The translations under genes were made by a program, and so were the position numbers. The notes under the pieces are model-generated. The model saw only the letters and a program-made list of their open reading frames with translations, was not told the DNA's origin and made no database searches. From the NCBI GenBank assembly GCA_963699345.1, contig CAVOTL010000003.1, forward strand, positions 367,597-431,596: a stretch of DNA of 64,000 nt, written 5' to 3'. Source of the stretch: Bog-756 sp963699345. Its GTDB lineage: Bacteria > Actinomycetota > Acidimicrobiia > Acidimicrobiales > RAAP-2. This document shows, one piece after another, positions 25,732-36,756 of this stretch. Each line of letters begins with the position of its first letter. Positions within the stretch are counted from its first letter, which is position 1.

Positions 25732-25743
25732 TACAGGTCTGTA
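25732..25743. promoter_or_regulatory. Palindrome TACAGGTCTGTA upstream of WhiB2-like gene
   Basis: Perfect 12-bp palindrome with two central bases, about 65 bp before the start, within an AT-rich stretch typical of a promoter. Confidence 0.35.
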
Positions 25744-26390
25744 ATCCTTCACCATAACGGCCGGAAACGCAAGAAAAATGTTCCGGGATCACCGTCCGCG
25801 GTGGGTCCCGGGCTGCGCCGTCCGGGCCGGTCCCTCCGATCACGCGGCGGGCCCGCTGGCGGGCTGGACGGCCACCGGGCCGGCCCGACACACGTCGGCG
25901 TGCCGCCCATCTCGTGCACCCGGCAGCGAGTCCGGTCCACTTCCGGGCGACCCGCATTGACCATGTGGTCGACGCGTTCCATTCATCGTTCTGGACACCG
26001 ACCGGTGCAGACGGCGCCGGCACCGTGACGGTCACCAGTCGGGGCCGCGAGCGGCACACGGGTCGGCCGGGTAGACGGACAGGATCGCCGCATCGGGCGA
26101 AGCCGCCGACGTTGGGAGACAGGCTCGCTGACCGCATGGACCTGCACCGGTGCATCGGCCATCGGGCGGTCGGCTGCGGCGAGCACCCGGGTCGCGGCAC
26201 CTCGCCGACATCGACGCGGTCGTGGGCTACCTCGCCGCCGACGGTATCGAACTGTTCGACGACGTGCTCGACCAGCATCGACGGGATCGTCCCTCCGGGG
26301 GTCACGGTCGACGTCTCCGACAACATGCGGGGGGTCGGCACGAGGTCGTTGGACGCCGCGCGACCGCTGCCGGTAGCGACCGGCGGCGGC
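25744..26390. other. 647-bp region without a confident gene
   Basis: Some plus-strand segments look coding (for example LADIDAVVGYLAADGIELFD near 26,200) but they lie in different frames and no start or end can be assigned. It may hold a degraded gene. Its left end probably contains the WhiB2-like promoter. Confidence 0.35.
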
Positions 26391-28429
26391 TCAGCCGGCC
26401 CGTCGACCCTGGGCCCGGATGGTCGTCTTGTGGTTGAGGAAGTCCACCAGCACGTAGTCGCCCAGCTCGCCCGGGGTGGTGGCGAAGGTGCGCCCCCGGT
26501 TGATCCGCGACAGCTGGTCGACGAATCCCCACAGGCCCCGGTCGGGGTCGAGCAGGAAGGTGTTGATCGTGATGTCGGCCTTGGTGCAGCGCATGACCTC
26601 GGCCAGCGTCAGCTGCAGCGTCTCGGGACGCGGCGGGTAGTTGAACTCGCACGTCGTAGGAGAGGCCCCCGTCGTAGGACTCGAGGTGGGCGGTGGGCTC
26701 GCCGTCGGTGACCAGGATGATCTGCTTGGTCCCCTGCTGGTGGGCCAGCATCTTGCGGGCCAGGATCAGCCCGTGCTGGAGGTTGGTCCCGTAGACGTAG
26801 TCCCAGCTGACGGTGGGCAGGTCCTCGGGCTCGATCTCGCGGGCCACCTCGGAGAAGCCGACCAGACCCAGGTAGTCGCGCGGGAACCGTGACGTGATCA
26901 GGCTGTGCAGCGCCATGGCCATCTTCTTGGCCGGCACGAAGTTGTCGCGCATCGGCATCGACAGCGACAGGTCGAGCAGCAGCACGGTCGCCGACCGGGT
27001 CAGCGCCTCGGTCTCGATCACCTCGAAGTCGTCGGGATGCAGTCGCACGGGCACCCCGCTGCCGGCCCGGCGCACGGCGTTGTGGACGGTGCGGGACAGG
27101 TCGAGGTTGAACGGGTCGCCGAACTCGTAGGGCTTGGTCGTCTCCTCGCGGTCGTGGCCGGTGCCCGTCCAGGTGGTGGCGTGGTTGCCCACCCGGTCCT
27201 TGGTGAGTTGGCCGAACAGGTCGGACAGCGCCTGCTGGCCGATCCGCCGGGTGCCCTTGGGGGTCAGCTCGAAGCGACCCTCACGCTGGTCGATGAGGCC
27301 GGCCTCCTCGCAGCTGCTCGGCCAGCTTGGCCAGCCGGTCGAGGGAGTTGGCCGCGTCCTCGCCCAGCTGACCTCGCCACCTTGTCGAGGTCGACCTCGG
27401 ACAGGGCGGCCGGCGAGTTGGCCGAGCGCAGGAAGCCCTCGAGCTCGTCGAGGTCGCGCAGGCGGGCGGCGGCGTCGGTCGCCTCCCCCATGCCCATGGG
27501 GTCGTCGCCCCGGAAACGGAAGCGGTTCTCCCACCCGGCCTCGGGGAAGGCCCGCTGCAGGTTCTGGGCCAGCCGGTCGACCTGCCAGCGCAGGTCCATG
27601 TCCTCGAGCAGCGACTCGGCGAGGCCCTGGAGCTGGGCCCGCTGCTCGGGCGACATCGAGTTCCACATGGCCTGGGCCGCCGCCATCCGCGCCGCCAACT
27701 GCTCCAGGAGCTCGTCGAGGTTCTGGGGGTCGCCCGGGAAGAGGTCGCCGAACTGCTCCATGAACGACTCGAAGCTCGGGGTCGATCTCCTCGCCCGCCT
27801 CGCGCTGCTCGACCATCCGGTTGAGGGCGTCGAACGCCTGGCGCATGTGCTCCAGCTGCTCGGGGTCCGGGTTCGACAGGGCCTCGGACATCTGGTCGAA
27901 GTAGGTCTTGGTGACCTCCTCGCGCAGCCGCTCCATGAGCTCCTCGAAGTGCTCGCGGGCCTCGGAGGACACGAACTCGTAGCTCTGCAGGCTCCGCACC
28001 TGGCCCGCCAGGTCGTTCGGGAGGAGGTCGAGCTGCATGCGGCGCTCCGTGGCCACCTGGTCGGTGACCTCCTGGCGGCGCTCGTCACCGGAGTCGCGGG
28101 CGTCGGACTCGAGCTGCTCGATGCCCGAGGCGCTCCTCTTGCAGCACGTCCTGGAGCTCCTCGGCGATCTCGGAGTAGGCGCCCCCGAGGTCACCCTGCT
28201 CCAACAGCTCCTCGCGCTCCATGCGCAGCCGGTCGAGGAGCTCGCGCAGGCCCTGGACCTGTTCGCCGTCGGGGGTCTGCCAACCCCGGTTGAGCATGCG
28301 CTGGAGGGCGTCGTGGAGGTCGCCGTTGGCCAGCAGGTCGTCGGTCAGCTGCTTCAGGACGGCGTCGGCGTCGTCGACCGACGACTCCTGGGAGCCGTCC
28401 CACCGGCGGTAGTCGTACCGCCAGGTCAT
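26391..28429 (-). CDS. VWA-domain (CoxE/ChlD-like) protein, frameshifted
   Basis: About 680 residues. Starts MTWRYDYRRWDGSQESSVDD; a long acidic helical region follows (AQLQGLAESLLEDMDLRWQV). After the linker FELTPKGTRRIGQQALSDLF comes a von Willebrand A domain with MIDAS motif LLLDLSLSMPMRDNFVPAKK (DxSxS), then VGFSEVAREI, WDYVYGTNLQHGLILARKML and QIILVTDGEPTAH. Such proteins act with MoxR/ChlI-like ATPases in metal insertion or complex assembly. ATG 28429 overlaps the stop of the ATPase gene (ATGA), so they are coupled. Indels lie near 28,135, 27,775, 27,370 and 26,655. Confidence 0.8.
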
Positions 28430-29923
28430 CCCCGACCCCGATACGTGGCTCGGGCCCCGGCCGCCTCCTTGTTGAGGCGTTTCGTGAGGTGGAGACCCTC
28501 GAGGATGAACTCGGTGGCGCTGGCCACCATCGCCGGGTCCTCCGACCCGCCGGTCAGCGCGAGCACCGGGGCCGACAGCGCCGGCACCAGCTCGAAGGTC
28601 TCGGCGTAGGCCGAGGCGGCCAGGTCGTCGCCCGCGTGGACCACCGTGTCCTCGGTGAAGGACGCCGACCAGCGGCCTGGGGCTCGGCCAGGTGGACCCG
28701 GCGGCGGAACACCAGGAGCACGGCGGCGTTGAGCGAGCTGGGACAGGATGACCTCGTCGCGGCCCTCCTCGAGCGACTCGATCTCGACCTTGCCCTGGGT
28801 CGAGGAGATCAGCGACTGCAGGTCCGAGATCCGGGGCACGGCCTCGGACTCGCCGTTGCGCAGGGCCCGGCGCGTGGCGTTGGCGACCAGGGTCTCGTAG
28901 TTGGCGATGGTCAGCCGCACCGACACGCCCGAGCGCTGGTTCAGGTGCGGGCTCTGGCGGGCCAGCTGGCTGAGCTCGGCCACGATCTCGGCCATGAACC
29001 CGGGCACCTCGACCGACGGGGCGCCCGACCGCGCCCGAGGTCGGCCCTCGCCCCGTCCCGGCAGGTCGGCCTCGAGCTCGGCGATGCGGAGCTCGGTGGC
29101 GGCGTCGGGCGGGTAGTGGGTGCGGATCTGCGCGCCGAAGCGGTCCTTCAGCGGGGTGATGATCCGGCCGCGGTTGGTGTAGTCCTCGGGGTTGGCCGTG
29201 GCCACCAGCACGATGTCGAGCGGCAGGCGGACCCGGTGCCCGCGGATCTGCACGTCGCGCTCCTCCAGCACGTTGAGCAGGCCCGACCTGGATCCGCTCG
29301 GCGAGGTCCGGCAGCTCGTTGACGGCGAAGATCCCCCGGTTGAGGCGGGGCACGAGGCCGTAGTGGATGGTCAACTCGTCCGAGAGGTACCGGCCCTCGG
29401 CCACCCGGATGGGGTCGACCTCGCCGATGAGGTCGGCGATGGAGGTGTCCGGGGTGGCGAGCTTCTCGCCGTAGCGCTCGCTGCGGTGCACCCAGGCCAC
29501 CGGCAGGTCCTCCCCCGCCTCGGCGAGCAGGTCCTTGGCGAACCGGGAGATGGGGTGGAACGGGTCGTCGTTGATCTCGGAGTGGGCGACGACGGGCAGC
29601 CACTCGTCGAGCAGTCCGACCATCGAGCGGATGATGCGCGTCTTGGCCTGGCCCCGCTCGCCCAGCAGGATGATGTCGTGGCCGGCCAGGACGGCGTTCT
29701 CCAGCTGGGGCAGGACGGTGTCCTCGAACCCGAGCACCCCGGTCACCAGCGGCTCGCCCGCGGCGATCCGGGCGGAGGCGTTGCGGCGGATCTCGTCGGC
29801 CACCGACAGGGGCACCCACCCGGCCTGGCGCAGGGCTCCGAGCGTGGTGATGTCCGGCGGAGGCGTCAACCGGGCGGCGAGGTCCACGGAGGCGGTGTGG
29901 GGGGCAGGCTCGGGGCTGGTCAT
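28426..29923 (-). CDS. ChlI/MoxR-like AAA+ ATPase, frameshifted
   Basis: About 498 residues: N-terminal LGALRQAGWVPLSVADEIRR, Walker A ILLGERGQAKTRIIRSMVG, then a long insert, Walker B-type GIFAVNELPDLAERIQ, pore/insert VLEERDVQIRGHRVRLPLDI, sensor LVATANPEDYTNRGRIITPL and a C-terminal helical bundle. Members of the magnesium-chelatase I/MoxR group remodel partner complexes with a VWA protein, and the next gene encodes one. No chlorophyll or cobalt chelatase large subunit is nearby, so the substrate is unknown. ATG 29923 stands 6 bases after TAGGCT. Indels lie near 29,285 and 28,680-28,735. Confidence 0.82.
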
Positions 29924-29929
29924 GCGCCG

Positions 29930-29935
29930 AGCCTA
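29930..29935 (-). promoter_or_regulatory. -10 box TAGGCT of a leaderless promoter
   Basis: TAGGCT, 6 bases, then ATG 29923. Confidence 0.55.
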
Positions 29936-30158
29936 CGCGGGGCGCCGTCCGCGTGGAGCACGGGCCCCGGTCGGGAGCCGGCGCCCCCGGGCCCGACCGG
30001 GGGGCTGTTTCGCACCGTCGCCCCAGTGGTGGAATGATAAGCGTCAGCCAGCGCACAGGTCCCCCGGGCTTGCGCGCGCCGGGGCGCGTACCGCCCCACA
30101 GAGCGCCGGCGACGACCACCCACGTGGTCGGGCACGGCCCGATGAGGGAGAAGAGCAT

Positions 30159-31009
30159 TTGACGACGTTGGAGGGCGCATCGCCAGCACCGGACGTAGCC
30201 GTGACCCCGGTCGTACTCGGCGGGGCGCGGGGGGGTCCCGACGTCCCGACGCTCCGCACCGACCGCTACTGGGTCCAGCCGGTGGTGACGTTCGTGGTGC
30301 TCACCTCGTTCGTGGCCTACGCCAGCTGGGCCGCCTTCGTGAACAAGAACTACTTCGTCGGGTCGCGTCGCTCCACCGCAACCTGATCTCTCCCTTCTAC
30401 TCCCCCTGCCTGACCGCCAGCTGCGTGCCCGGCGCCGCCCACACGGGGACCATCTCGTGGTGGACGATCAGCCCGGCCCTGCTGATCCTCATCTTCCCCC
30501 TGGGCTTCCGGATGACCTGCTACTACTACCGCAAGGCGTACTACCGGTCGTTCTGGCTGGCCCCGCCGGCCTGCGCCGTCTCCGACGCCCACGGCGCCTA
30601 CACCGGTGAGTCCCGCTTCCCCCTGCTCCTGCAGAACCTCCACCGCTACTTCTTCTTCTTCGGCCTCATCTTCAACGTGATCCTGACCATCGACGCGGTC
30701 ATGGCCTTCAGCCAGCCGGGCACGCCGAGCGGAATCGGGATCAGCGTGGGCACGGTGGTGCTGGTCGTCAACGCCGTGCTGCTCTGGCTGTACTCGCTCA
30801 GCTGCCACGCCTGCCGCCACCTCTGCGGGGGCGGCGTCAAGCAGTTCTCGAAGGCGCCGATCCGCTACAAGCTCTGGAAGACCCTCACCCCGTTGAACGG
30901 CAAGCACATGCTGTTCGCGTGGATGAGCCTCGTCTTCGTGGCCTTCACCGACCTGTACGTGCGCCTGGTGGCCAGCGGCGCGATCCACGACTACGGCTTC
31001 CACTTCTAA
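30159..31009 (+). CDS. sdhC: Succinate dehydrogenase membrane anchor subunit (Sdh1 type), one frameshift
   Basis: About 283 residues with five membrane helices: FVVLTSFVAYASWAAF, TISPALLILIFPLGFRM, YFFFFGLIFNVILTIDAVMA, GTVVLVVNAVLLWLYSLSC and FAWMSLVFVAFTDLYVRLV. His residues in HRYFFFF and SCHACRH may bind heme or quinone. This is the anchor type found with Sdh1 of mycobacteria rather than the short SdhC/SdhD pair. TTG 30159 follows AGGGAG by about 10 bases; GTG or other starts are not better. A shift near 30,365 joins NYFVG to SLHRNLISPFYSP. First gene of sdhCAB. Confidence 0.75.
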
Positions 31010-31022
31010 GGGCGACGAGCAC

Positions 31023-32866
31023 ATGAGCGACTACGAGCAGCACGAATTCGACGTCATCATCATCGGGGCCGGCGGGGCCGGCCTGCGGGCGGCGGTCGAG
31101 GCCCAGGAGATGGGGATGCGCACGGCGGTGGTGTGCAAGTCCCTGCTGGGTAAGGCGCACACGGTCATGGCCGAGGGTGGCATGGCCGCGGCCATGGGCA
31201 ACGTCTACCCCGAGGACAACTGGAAGGTGCACTTCCGCGACACCATGCGCGGCGGCAAGCTCCTCAACAACTACCGGATGGCCGAGCTCCACGCCAAGGA
31301 GGCGCCCGACCGGGTGCGCGAGCTCGAGGCCTGGGGTGCCCTCTTCGACCGCACCGAGAGACGGCCTGATCCTCCAGCGCGACTTCGGCGGACACCGCTA
31401 CGCCCGGCTGGCCCACGTCGGCGACCGCACGGGGCTGGAGCTCATCCGCACCATGCAGCAGAAGGCCGTGGCCGACGGCATGGAGGTCTTCATGGAGCTG
31501 AAGGTGCTCCGCCTGCTCCACGACGCCGACGGCACCGTGTCGGGTCTGGTCGGCTACTGGCGCCCGACCGGCAAGTTCGTGGTCATCAAGGCCAAGGCCG
31601 TCGTGCTCGCCACCGGTGGGGTCGGCAAGAGCTGGATGTACACCTCGAACTCGTGGGAGTCGACCGGTGACGGCCACGCCATGGCCCTGTGGGCCGGGGC
31701 CGACCTGATCGACATGGAGTGCGTGCAGTTCCACCCCACCGGCATGGTCTGGCCCCTGTCGGTGCGCGGCATCCTGGTGACCGAGGGTGTCCGGGGCGAC
31801 GGCGGCGTGCTGCGCAACTCCGAGGGCACCCGGTTCATGTTCGACTACGTCCCGGACATGTTCCGGGCCGAGACGGCCGACTCGGAGGACGAGGCCGACA
31901 AGTGGTACGACGACCACACCGCCGGCCGACGGCCGCCGGAGCTCCTCCCCCGCGACGAGGTCGCCCGTTCGATCAACTCCGAGGTGAAGGCCGGCCGGGG
32001 CAGTCCCCACGGCGGCGTGTTCCTCGACATCGCCACCCGGCGCACGGCCGAGGACATCCGCCGCCGACTGCCGTCGATGTACCACCAGTTCAAGGAGCTG
32101 GCCGGGGTCGACATCACCGCCGAGGCCATGGAGGTCGGCCCGACCTGCCACTACATCATGGGCGGTGTCCGGGTCGACGCCGACTCCACCGCCGCCACCG
32201 TCCCGGGACTGTTCGCGGCGGGCGAGGTCGCCGGCGGCATGCACGGCGCCAACCGCCTGGGCGGCAACTCCCTCTCGGACCTCCTGGTCTTCGGCCGCCG
32301 GGCGGGCATCGGCGCCGCCGAGTTCGCCCAGGGCCGGAGCGGCGGGGTGACCCTCGACGAGGGTCAGATCCAGGACACCATCGACGCCGCCCTCGCCCCC
32401 TTCGAGCGCACCGAGGGTGAGAACCCCTACGACATCCAGCACGACCTGCAGGAGACCATGCAGAGCCTGGTGGGCATCATCCGCACCGGCCCCGAGCTCG
32501 AGGAGGCGCTCGGCAAGCTCGAGCAGCTCGAGGAGCGGGCGACGAACCTGGCGGTCAAGGGCGGCACCACCTACAACCCCGGGTGGAACCTGGCCACCGA
32601 CCTGCCCGCCATGCTGACCGTCTCGCGGTGCACCACGATGGGTGCACTCAACCGCAAGGAGAGCCGCGGCGGCCAGACCCGCGACGACTACCCGACGGCC
32701 GATCCCGAGATGGGCAAGATCAACTTCGTCGAGCGCATCGCCGATCCGTCGGTCCGCCCCCCAGGGCGTCAACGGCACCCCGTCGGTGCGTTCGATCACC
32801 AGTCAGCCCGAGCCCGTACCGGTCATGCCGGACGACCTGCGGGCGCTACTCGAGGAGGCGCTCTGA
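31023..32866 (+). CDS. sdhA: Succinate dehydrogenase flavoprotein subunit, two frameshifts
   Basis: About 613 residues. FAD-binding DVIIIGAGGAGLRAAVEAQE, the covalent-flavin His in GKAHTVMAEGGMAAAMG, substrate-site FHPTGMVWPLSVRGILVTEG, PTCHYIMGGVRVDAD and HGANRLGGNSLSDLLVFGRR are present. It oxidises succinate to fumarate at the membrane with SdhB. Two single inserted bases break the frame: near 31,357 (GAG-A-GAC) and in a C run near 32,760. Corrected, the C-terminus reads VMPDDLRALLEEAL. It starts 14 bases after sdhC, and its TGA shares a base with the ATG of sdhB. Confidence 0.92.
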
Positions 32867-33834
32867 TGGCCGAGGAGATCATCCGCAGCAACCAGAGCGG
32901 CGAGGTCACCATGCGGATCTGGCGGGGTGACGACACCGGCGGCGAGTTCGCCGAGTACGTGATGCCGGCCCAGGAGGGCGAGGTCGTGCTCGACGTCATC
33001 CACCGCGTCCAGGCCTCCGAGGCCCCCGACCTGGCCTGCCGCTGGAACTGCAAGGCCGGCAAGTGCGGGTCGTGCTCGGCCGAGATCAACGGGCGGCCGT
33101 CGCTCATGTGCATGACCCGGATGGACACGCTCCCCCCGGGCGAGACCGTGACCGTCGCCCCCATGCGCGCCTTCCCGGTGATCCGCGACCTCGTCACCGA
33201 CGTCTCCTACAACTACGAGGTGGCCAAGCGGGTCCCGCCGCTCAGCCCCCGCGACAAGACGGAGGACGAGGTCCAGGCCGGCGGGTACCGCATGGCGCAG
33301 ATCGACGTCGAGCGGAGCCAGGAGTTCCGCAAGTGCATCGAGTGCTTCCTGTGCCAGGACGTCTGCCACGTCGTCCGCGACCACGAGGAGAACAAGACCG
33401 CCTATGCCGGTCCCCGCTTCTTCATCCGGTCGGCCGAACTCGAGATGCACCCGCTCGACACCAACGACCGTCGGGAGCTGCTCCAGGAGGAGCAGGGCCT
33501 CGGCAAGTGCAACATCACCAAGTGCTGCACCGAGGTGTGCCCCGAGCACATCAAGATCACCGACAACGCCATCATCCCGCTGAAGGAGCGGGTGGTCGAC
33601 GCCAAGTACGACCCGGTGGCGTGGCTGGGCCGCAAGATCCGCAACCGTTCCCGGCGCAGCGCGGCCGATGCCGCGGCCCTCGCCCCGGCCCAGGGCCCGG
33701 CGGCCGTGGAGCCGCCGGGAGGGACCCGCGGCATCCCCCAGCCCCACGACCAGGGGGCGCCGGTGCTGGCGGCTTCGGCCCCGGTCGCCCCGGTCGCCCC
33801 CGGCGGGTCGGTCGAGCAGGACGCCCCGGAGTGA
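32866..33834 (+). CDS. sdhB: Succinate dehydrogenase iron-sulfur subunit
   Basis: An intact 322-residue protein. Cys58, Cys62, Cys67, Cys70 and Cys82 bind the [2Fe-2S] cluster; Cys157, Cys160, Cys163, Cys167 (CIECFLCQDVC) and Cys215, Cys220, Cys221, Cys225 bind the two other clusters. The last 60 residues are a Pro/Ala-rich tail not needed for the core. Electrons pass from SdhA to the membrane anchor. The ATG overlaps the sdhA stop (TGATG). Confidence 0.95.
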   Translation: MAEEIIRSNQSGEVTMRIWRGDDTGGEFAEYVMPAQEGEVVLDVIHRVQASEAPDLACRWNCKAGKCGSCSAEINGRPSLMCMTRMDTLPPGETVTVAPMRAFPVIRDLVTDVSYNYEVAKRVPPLSPRDKTEDEVQAGGYRMAQIDVERSQEFRKCIECFLCQDVCHVVRDHEENKTAYAGPRFFIRSAELEMHPLDTNDRRELLQEEQGLGKCNITKCCTEVCPEHIKITDNAIIPLKERVVDAKYDPVAWLGRKIRNRSRRSAADAAALAPAQGPAAVEPPGGTRGIPQPHDQGAPVLAASAPVAPVAPGGSVEQDAPE

Positions 33835-33856
33835 TCCGACGAGCGGGGAGTCGTCC

Positions 33857-34276
33857 GTGCCCCGCTTCCTGACCCCCGAGTGGGTCGCCGCCGTCAACGC
33901 CGCCCTGGACGGAGTCACCCTGCCGGAACCCGGCCCCGAGGCCGGTCTGGCGGCGGCCGACGGTCGGTTCACGGTGGCCCAGGAGGTCCGCGGCACCCCG
34001 GACGGCGACGTCCGGCTGGTCCTACGGGCGGCGGAGGGCACCATCGCGCTGGAGCTGCGTCCCCTGGACGCCTCCGAGGTCCCCGCCGAGGTGACCATCG
34101 CCCTCGGCTACGAGGACGCCGCCGCCCTGTCCGCCGGGCGCCTGTCACCGGCCGAGGCGCTCACCGCCGGCCGGATCCGGGTACGGGGTGACCTGTCGGT
34201 GCTGGCGGCCGGACAGGACCTGTTGGCGGCGGCCCGCGAGCACACCCGGGCGCTCGACGCCGCCACGACCTACTGA
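33857..34276 (+). CDS. SCP-2 sterol-transfer-like protein
   Basis: A 139-residue protein: FLTPEWVAAVNAALDGV, then a small beta-sheet with DVRLVLRAAEGTIALELRPL and the conserved YEDAAALSAGRLSPAEALTA, RIRVRGDLSVLAAGQDLLAA. This is the SCP2 lipid-binding fold, often found near lipid-catabolism genes in actinobacteria. GTG 33857 is preceded by GGGGAG at 6 bases. It follows sdhB by 22 bases and may belong to the same transcript. The ligand is unknown. Confidence 0.75.
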   Translation: MPRFLTPEWVAAVNAALDGVTLPEPGPEAGLAAADGRFTVAQEVRGTPDGDVRLVLRAAEGTIALELRPLDASEVPAEVTIALGYEDAAALSAGRLSPAEALTAGRIRVRGDLSVLAAGQDLLAAAREHTRALDAATTY

Positions 34277-34296
34277 CCACTCCCGAGGGAGGCACC

Positions 34297-34700
34297 ATGG
34301 ACGTCCTGGCCAGCCGGATCCTCCTCCATCCCGCAGACCTCGACCGGACCCTCGCCTTCTACCGCGACGACCTCGGACTGGCCGTCTCCCGGGAGTTCGG
34401 CGGGGGTGACCACCGGGGCGTCGTCTTCTTCGCCGGCGGTGGGTTCATCGAGGTGTCGGGCGCCGGGCCCCGTCCGGTCGCCCGGGGGTCGCGCTCTGGC
34501 TCCAGGTCGCCTCGATGGACCGGACGGTGGCCGAACTGGCCTCCCGGGACGTGCGGCTCACCCGACCACCGGCCCTCGAGCCGTGGGGTCTGGTGGAGGC
34601 CTGGGTCGACGATCCCGACGGCGTCCGCATCCACCTCGTCGAGGTGCCCGCGGACCACCCCCTGCGCCGCGACCTCCGACCGGCGCCGCCCACCCACTAG
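34297..34700 (+). CDS. VOC (glyoxalase/dioxygenase) superfamily protein, one frameshift
   Basis: About 134 residues: SRILLHPADLDRTLAFYRDD, GVVFFAGGGFIEVSGAGP and, after a shift near 34,485, ALWLQVASMDRTVAELASRD, EAWVDDPDGVRIHLVEVP. The betaalphabeta-betabetabeta pairs match the vicinal oxygen chelate fold, with His11 and Glu in the usual metal positions. GAGGGAGG stands before ATG 34297. It follows the SCP2-like gene closely. Substrate unknown. Confidence 0.75.
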
Positions 34701-34746
34701 GCCGGACCCGGGGCTGCCCCGGAGCCGGCGACCGGAACGCCGTGAG

Positions 34747-34752
34747 TACGGT
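34747..34752 (+). promoter_or_regulatory. -10 box TACGGT of a leaderless promoter
   Basis: TACGGT, 6 bases, then GTG 34759. Confidence 0.5.
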
Positions 34753-34758
34753 GGGGCC

Positions 34759-35509
34759 GTGGCGATGCAACCTGTCGCGGTGGTGTCGGCGACCGCCTAC
34801 TGGACCTCGGTCGTCCTCGTGCTCGCGATCTGCGTCGGGCTGTGCGTCGTCGCCCTCCGCCGCCCCGGACCCTGGACCGGAGCGGTCGTCCGGGTCATCG
34901 GCCTCGGCCTGGCCGCCGACGCCGTCACCTACACCGTCGCCGAGGTCCGCCAGGGGACCTGGTCGGCGTCCACCTCGCTCCCGCTCGCCCTCTGCAACGT
35001 GGCCGTCCTGGTGGCCGCCGTCGCCTGCTGGTGGCCCGTGCCCGTCCTCGTCGAGCTGACCTGGTTCTGGGGGATGGCGGGCACCCTGCAGGGCCTCCTG
35101 ACTCCGGACCTCGACGTCGGCTTCCCCCACCTCGTCTTCTTCGAGTACGTGGCCGGTCACGCCGGCATCGTCGTGGCGGCGCTGTTCCTCGTGGTCGGCC
35201 TGCGGCACTGGCCGAGGCCCGGGGCGGTGTGGCGGGTCCTGGCCATCAGCGTGGCCTGGACGGCCGTGGTCGGCATGGCCGACGCGCTCGACCGGGGGCA
35301 ACTACATGTTCCTGCGTCGGCGCCCCGGCGAGTGGACACTGCTGTCGGTCCTCGGACCGTGGCCCTGGTACCTGGCCGGCGCCACCGCCATGGCCCTCGT
35401 ACTCTTCGGCCTCCTGTACGCGCCCTTCTGGCTGGCCCGACGTCGGGGTCACGACCCCGTCCACGTCCGACCGCGGCGTCGATGCCGTCGCCTGAGACCA
35501 CCCCGGTGA
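34759..35509 (+). CDS. TIGR02206-type (YwaF-like) integral membrane protein, one frameshift
   Basis: About 250 residues with six or seven membrane helices. Family marks are SLPLALCNVAVLVAAVACW, LTWFWGMAGTLQGLLTPDL, FPHLVFFEYVAGHAGIVVAA, NYMFLRRRPGEWTLLSVLGP and WPWYLAGATAMALVLFGLLY. The function of the family is unknown. One inserted base near 35,300 separates the last part. The end overlaps the start of the MFS gene at 35482. Confidence 0.8.
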
Positions 35510-36756
35510 CGGGACCCCGCGTCGTCGGGTGGCGGGACAAGGTGGTACTCGGCGTGGTGCTGGCCGCCTTCGCCTCGGGGTTCGGCCAGTTCGGCGAGGT
35601 GGCCGCCCTGGGCAGCGTGGCCCGCACCTTCGGGCACGTGGCGAGGACGGGCACCCTGTCGGCGCAGGTCGGCCTGTCGGCCACGACCCTCGGCGTCGGT
35701 CTGGCCGTGATCCGGCTGGCCTCGCTCGGCGGTCTGCCCCTGACCGGGCTGGCCGACCGCTTCGGGCGGCGCACCATGCTCCTGGTGACCGTGTCGATCG
35801 GCCTGGTGGCGACGGTGGTGGCCGCCGCCAGCCCCGGCTACTGGTGGTTCGTCGTCATCTTCGCCCTGGGGCGGCCGTTCCTCAGCTCGACCAACGCCCT
35901 GTCCCAGGTGACGGCGGCCGAGCAGACCTCGCGCGCCGACCGGGCCAAGGCGGTCGCCCTGGTCGCCGCCGGCTACGGCGTGGGTGCGGGCCTGACCGCG
36001 ATCATCCACAGTCTCGGCTCGTCGGTGCTCGGCTTCCGGGGCATCTTCGCCCTGGCCGTGGTGCCCCTGTGCCTGGTGCCCCTGATGGCCCGCTGGACGA
36101 CCGAGCCCGACCGCTTCACCATCGCCGCCGCCACCGACCACCCGGTCCCCGTGCTCGGCGCCGTGGGCCCCGCCTTCCGGGTGCGACTCGTCGTCGTGGC
36201 CGGCCTGGCGTTCGCCATCTCCTTCGTGACCGGACCGGCCAACACCTTCGTGTTCCTGTTCGCCCAGAACGTCGTGCACCTGGCCGGTGGCATCGTGGCC
36301 GCCATGGTCGTGGGCGCCGGCGTGACGGGCCTCGCCGGTCTGCTGGCCGGACGCTGGTTGTCCGACCACGTGGGGCGCCGGCCGACCGGGGCCCTCGGTC
36401 TCGTCGGCATCATCGTGTTCGGCACGCTCACCTACGCCGGCGCGCCGGCCGCCCTCGTCGTCGGCTACCTGCTGAGCGTCTTCGCCGGGTCGGTCTTCGC
36501 CCCGGCCATCGGGTCACTGCTCAACGAGCTGTTCCCGACGTCGGTGCGCGCCTCGGCCGCCGGCTGGTTCCTGGTGGCCGGCGTCATCGGCGCCGTCGTC
36601 GGGCTGATCGCCTTCGGCGCCGTGGCCCAGGTCGACAACCGCTTCTCGCTGGCCGCCATCGTGACCTTCCTGCCGGCGGCGGCGGCCGCCCTGCTGTTCC
36701 TCGCCGTACCCGAGACCCGGGGCCGGGAGCCCGAGGACCTGTGGCCGGGCGGGTGA
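35482..36756 (+). CDS. MFS transporter
   Basis: An intact 424-residue major facilitator protein with twelve predicted helices. The loop 2-3 motif is GLADRFGRRTMLL and its second-half copy is GRWLSDHVGRRPTGALG. The helix after RADRAKAVALVAAGYGVGAG and the PTSVRASAAGWFLVAGVI segment resemble sugar/acid-type facilitators. Substrate unknown. The next small membrane gene begins inside its stop (GTGA). Confidence 0.88.
   Translation: MPSPETTPVTGPRVVGWRDKVVLGVVLAAFASGFGQFGEVAALGSVARTFGHVARTGTLSAQVGLSATTLGVGLAVIRLASLGGLPLTGLADRFGRRTMLLVTVSIGLVATVVAAASPGYWWFVVIFALGRPFLSSTNALSQVTAAEQTSRADRAKAVALVAAGYGVGAGLTAIIHSLGSSVLGFRGIFALAVVPLCLVPLMARWTTEPDRFTIAAATDHPVPVLGAVGPAFRVRLVVVAGLAFAISFVTGPANTFVFLFAQNVVHLAGGIVAAMVVGAGVTGLAGLLAGRWLSDHVGRRPTGALGLVGIIVFGTLTYAGAPAALVVGYLLSVFAGSVFAPAIGSLLNELFPTSVRASAAGWFLVAGVIGAVVGLIAFGAVAQVDNRFSLAAIVTFLPAAAAALLFLAVPETRGREPEDLWPGG

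Noticed and set aside
25744..26390. A GAF-type or other regulator gene upstream of WhiB2-like
   Set aside because: Only short coding-like pieces in different frames; no start, end or motif can be supported.
31300..31400. Programmed frameshift in sdhA
   Set aside because: No slippery heptamer with a downstream structure; the same sort of inserted base occurs in many unrelated genes.
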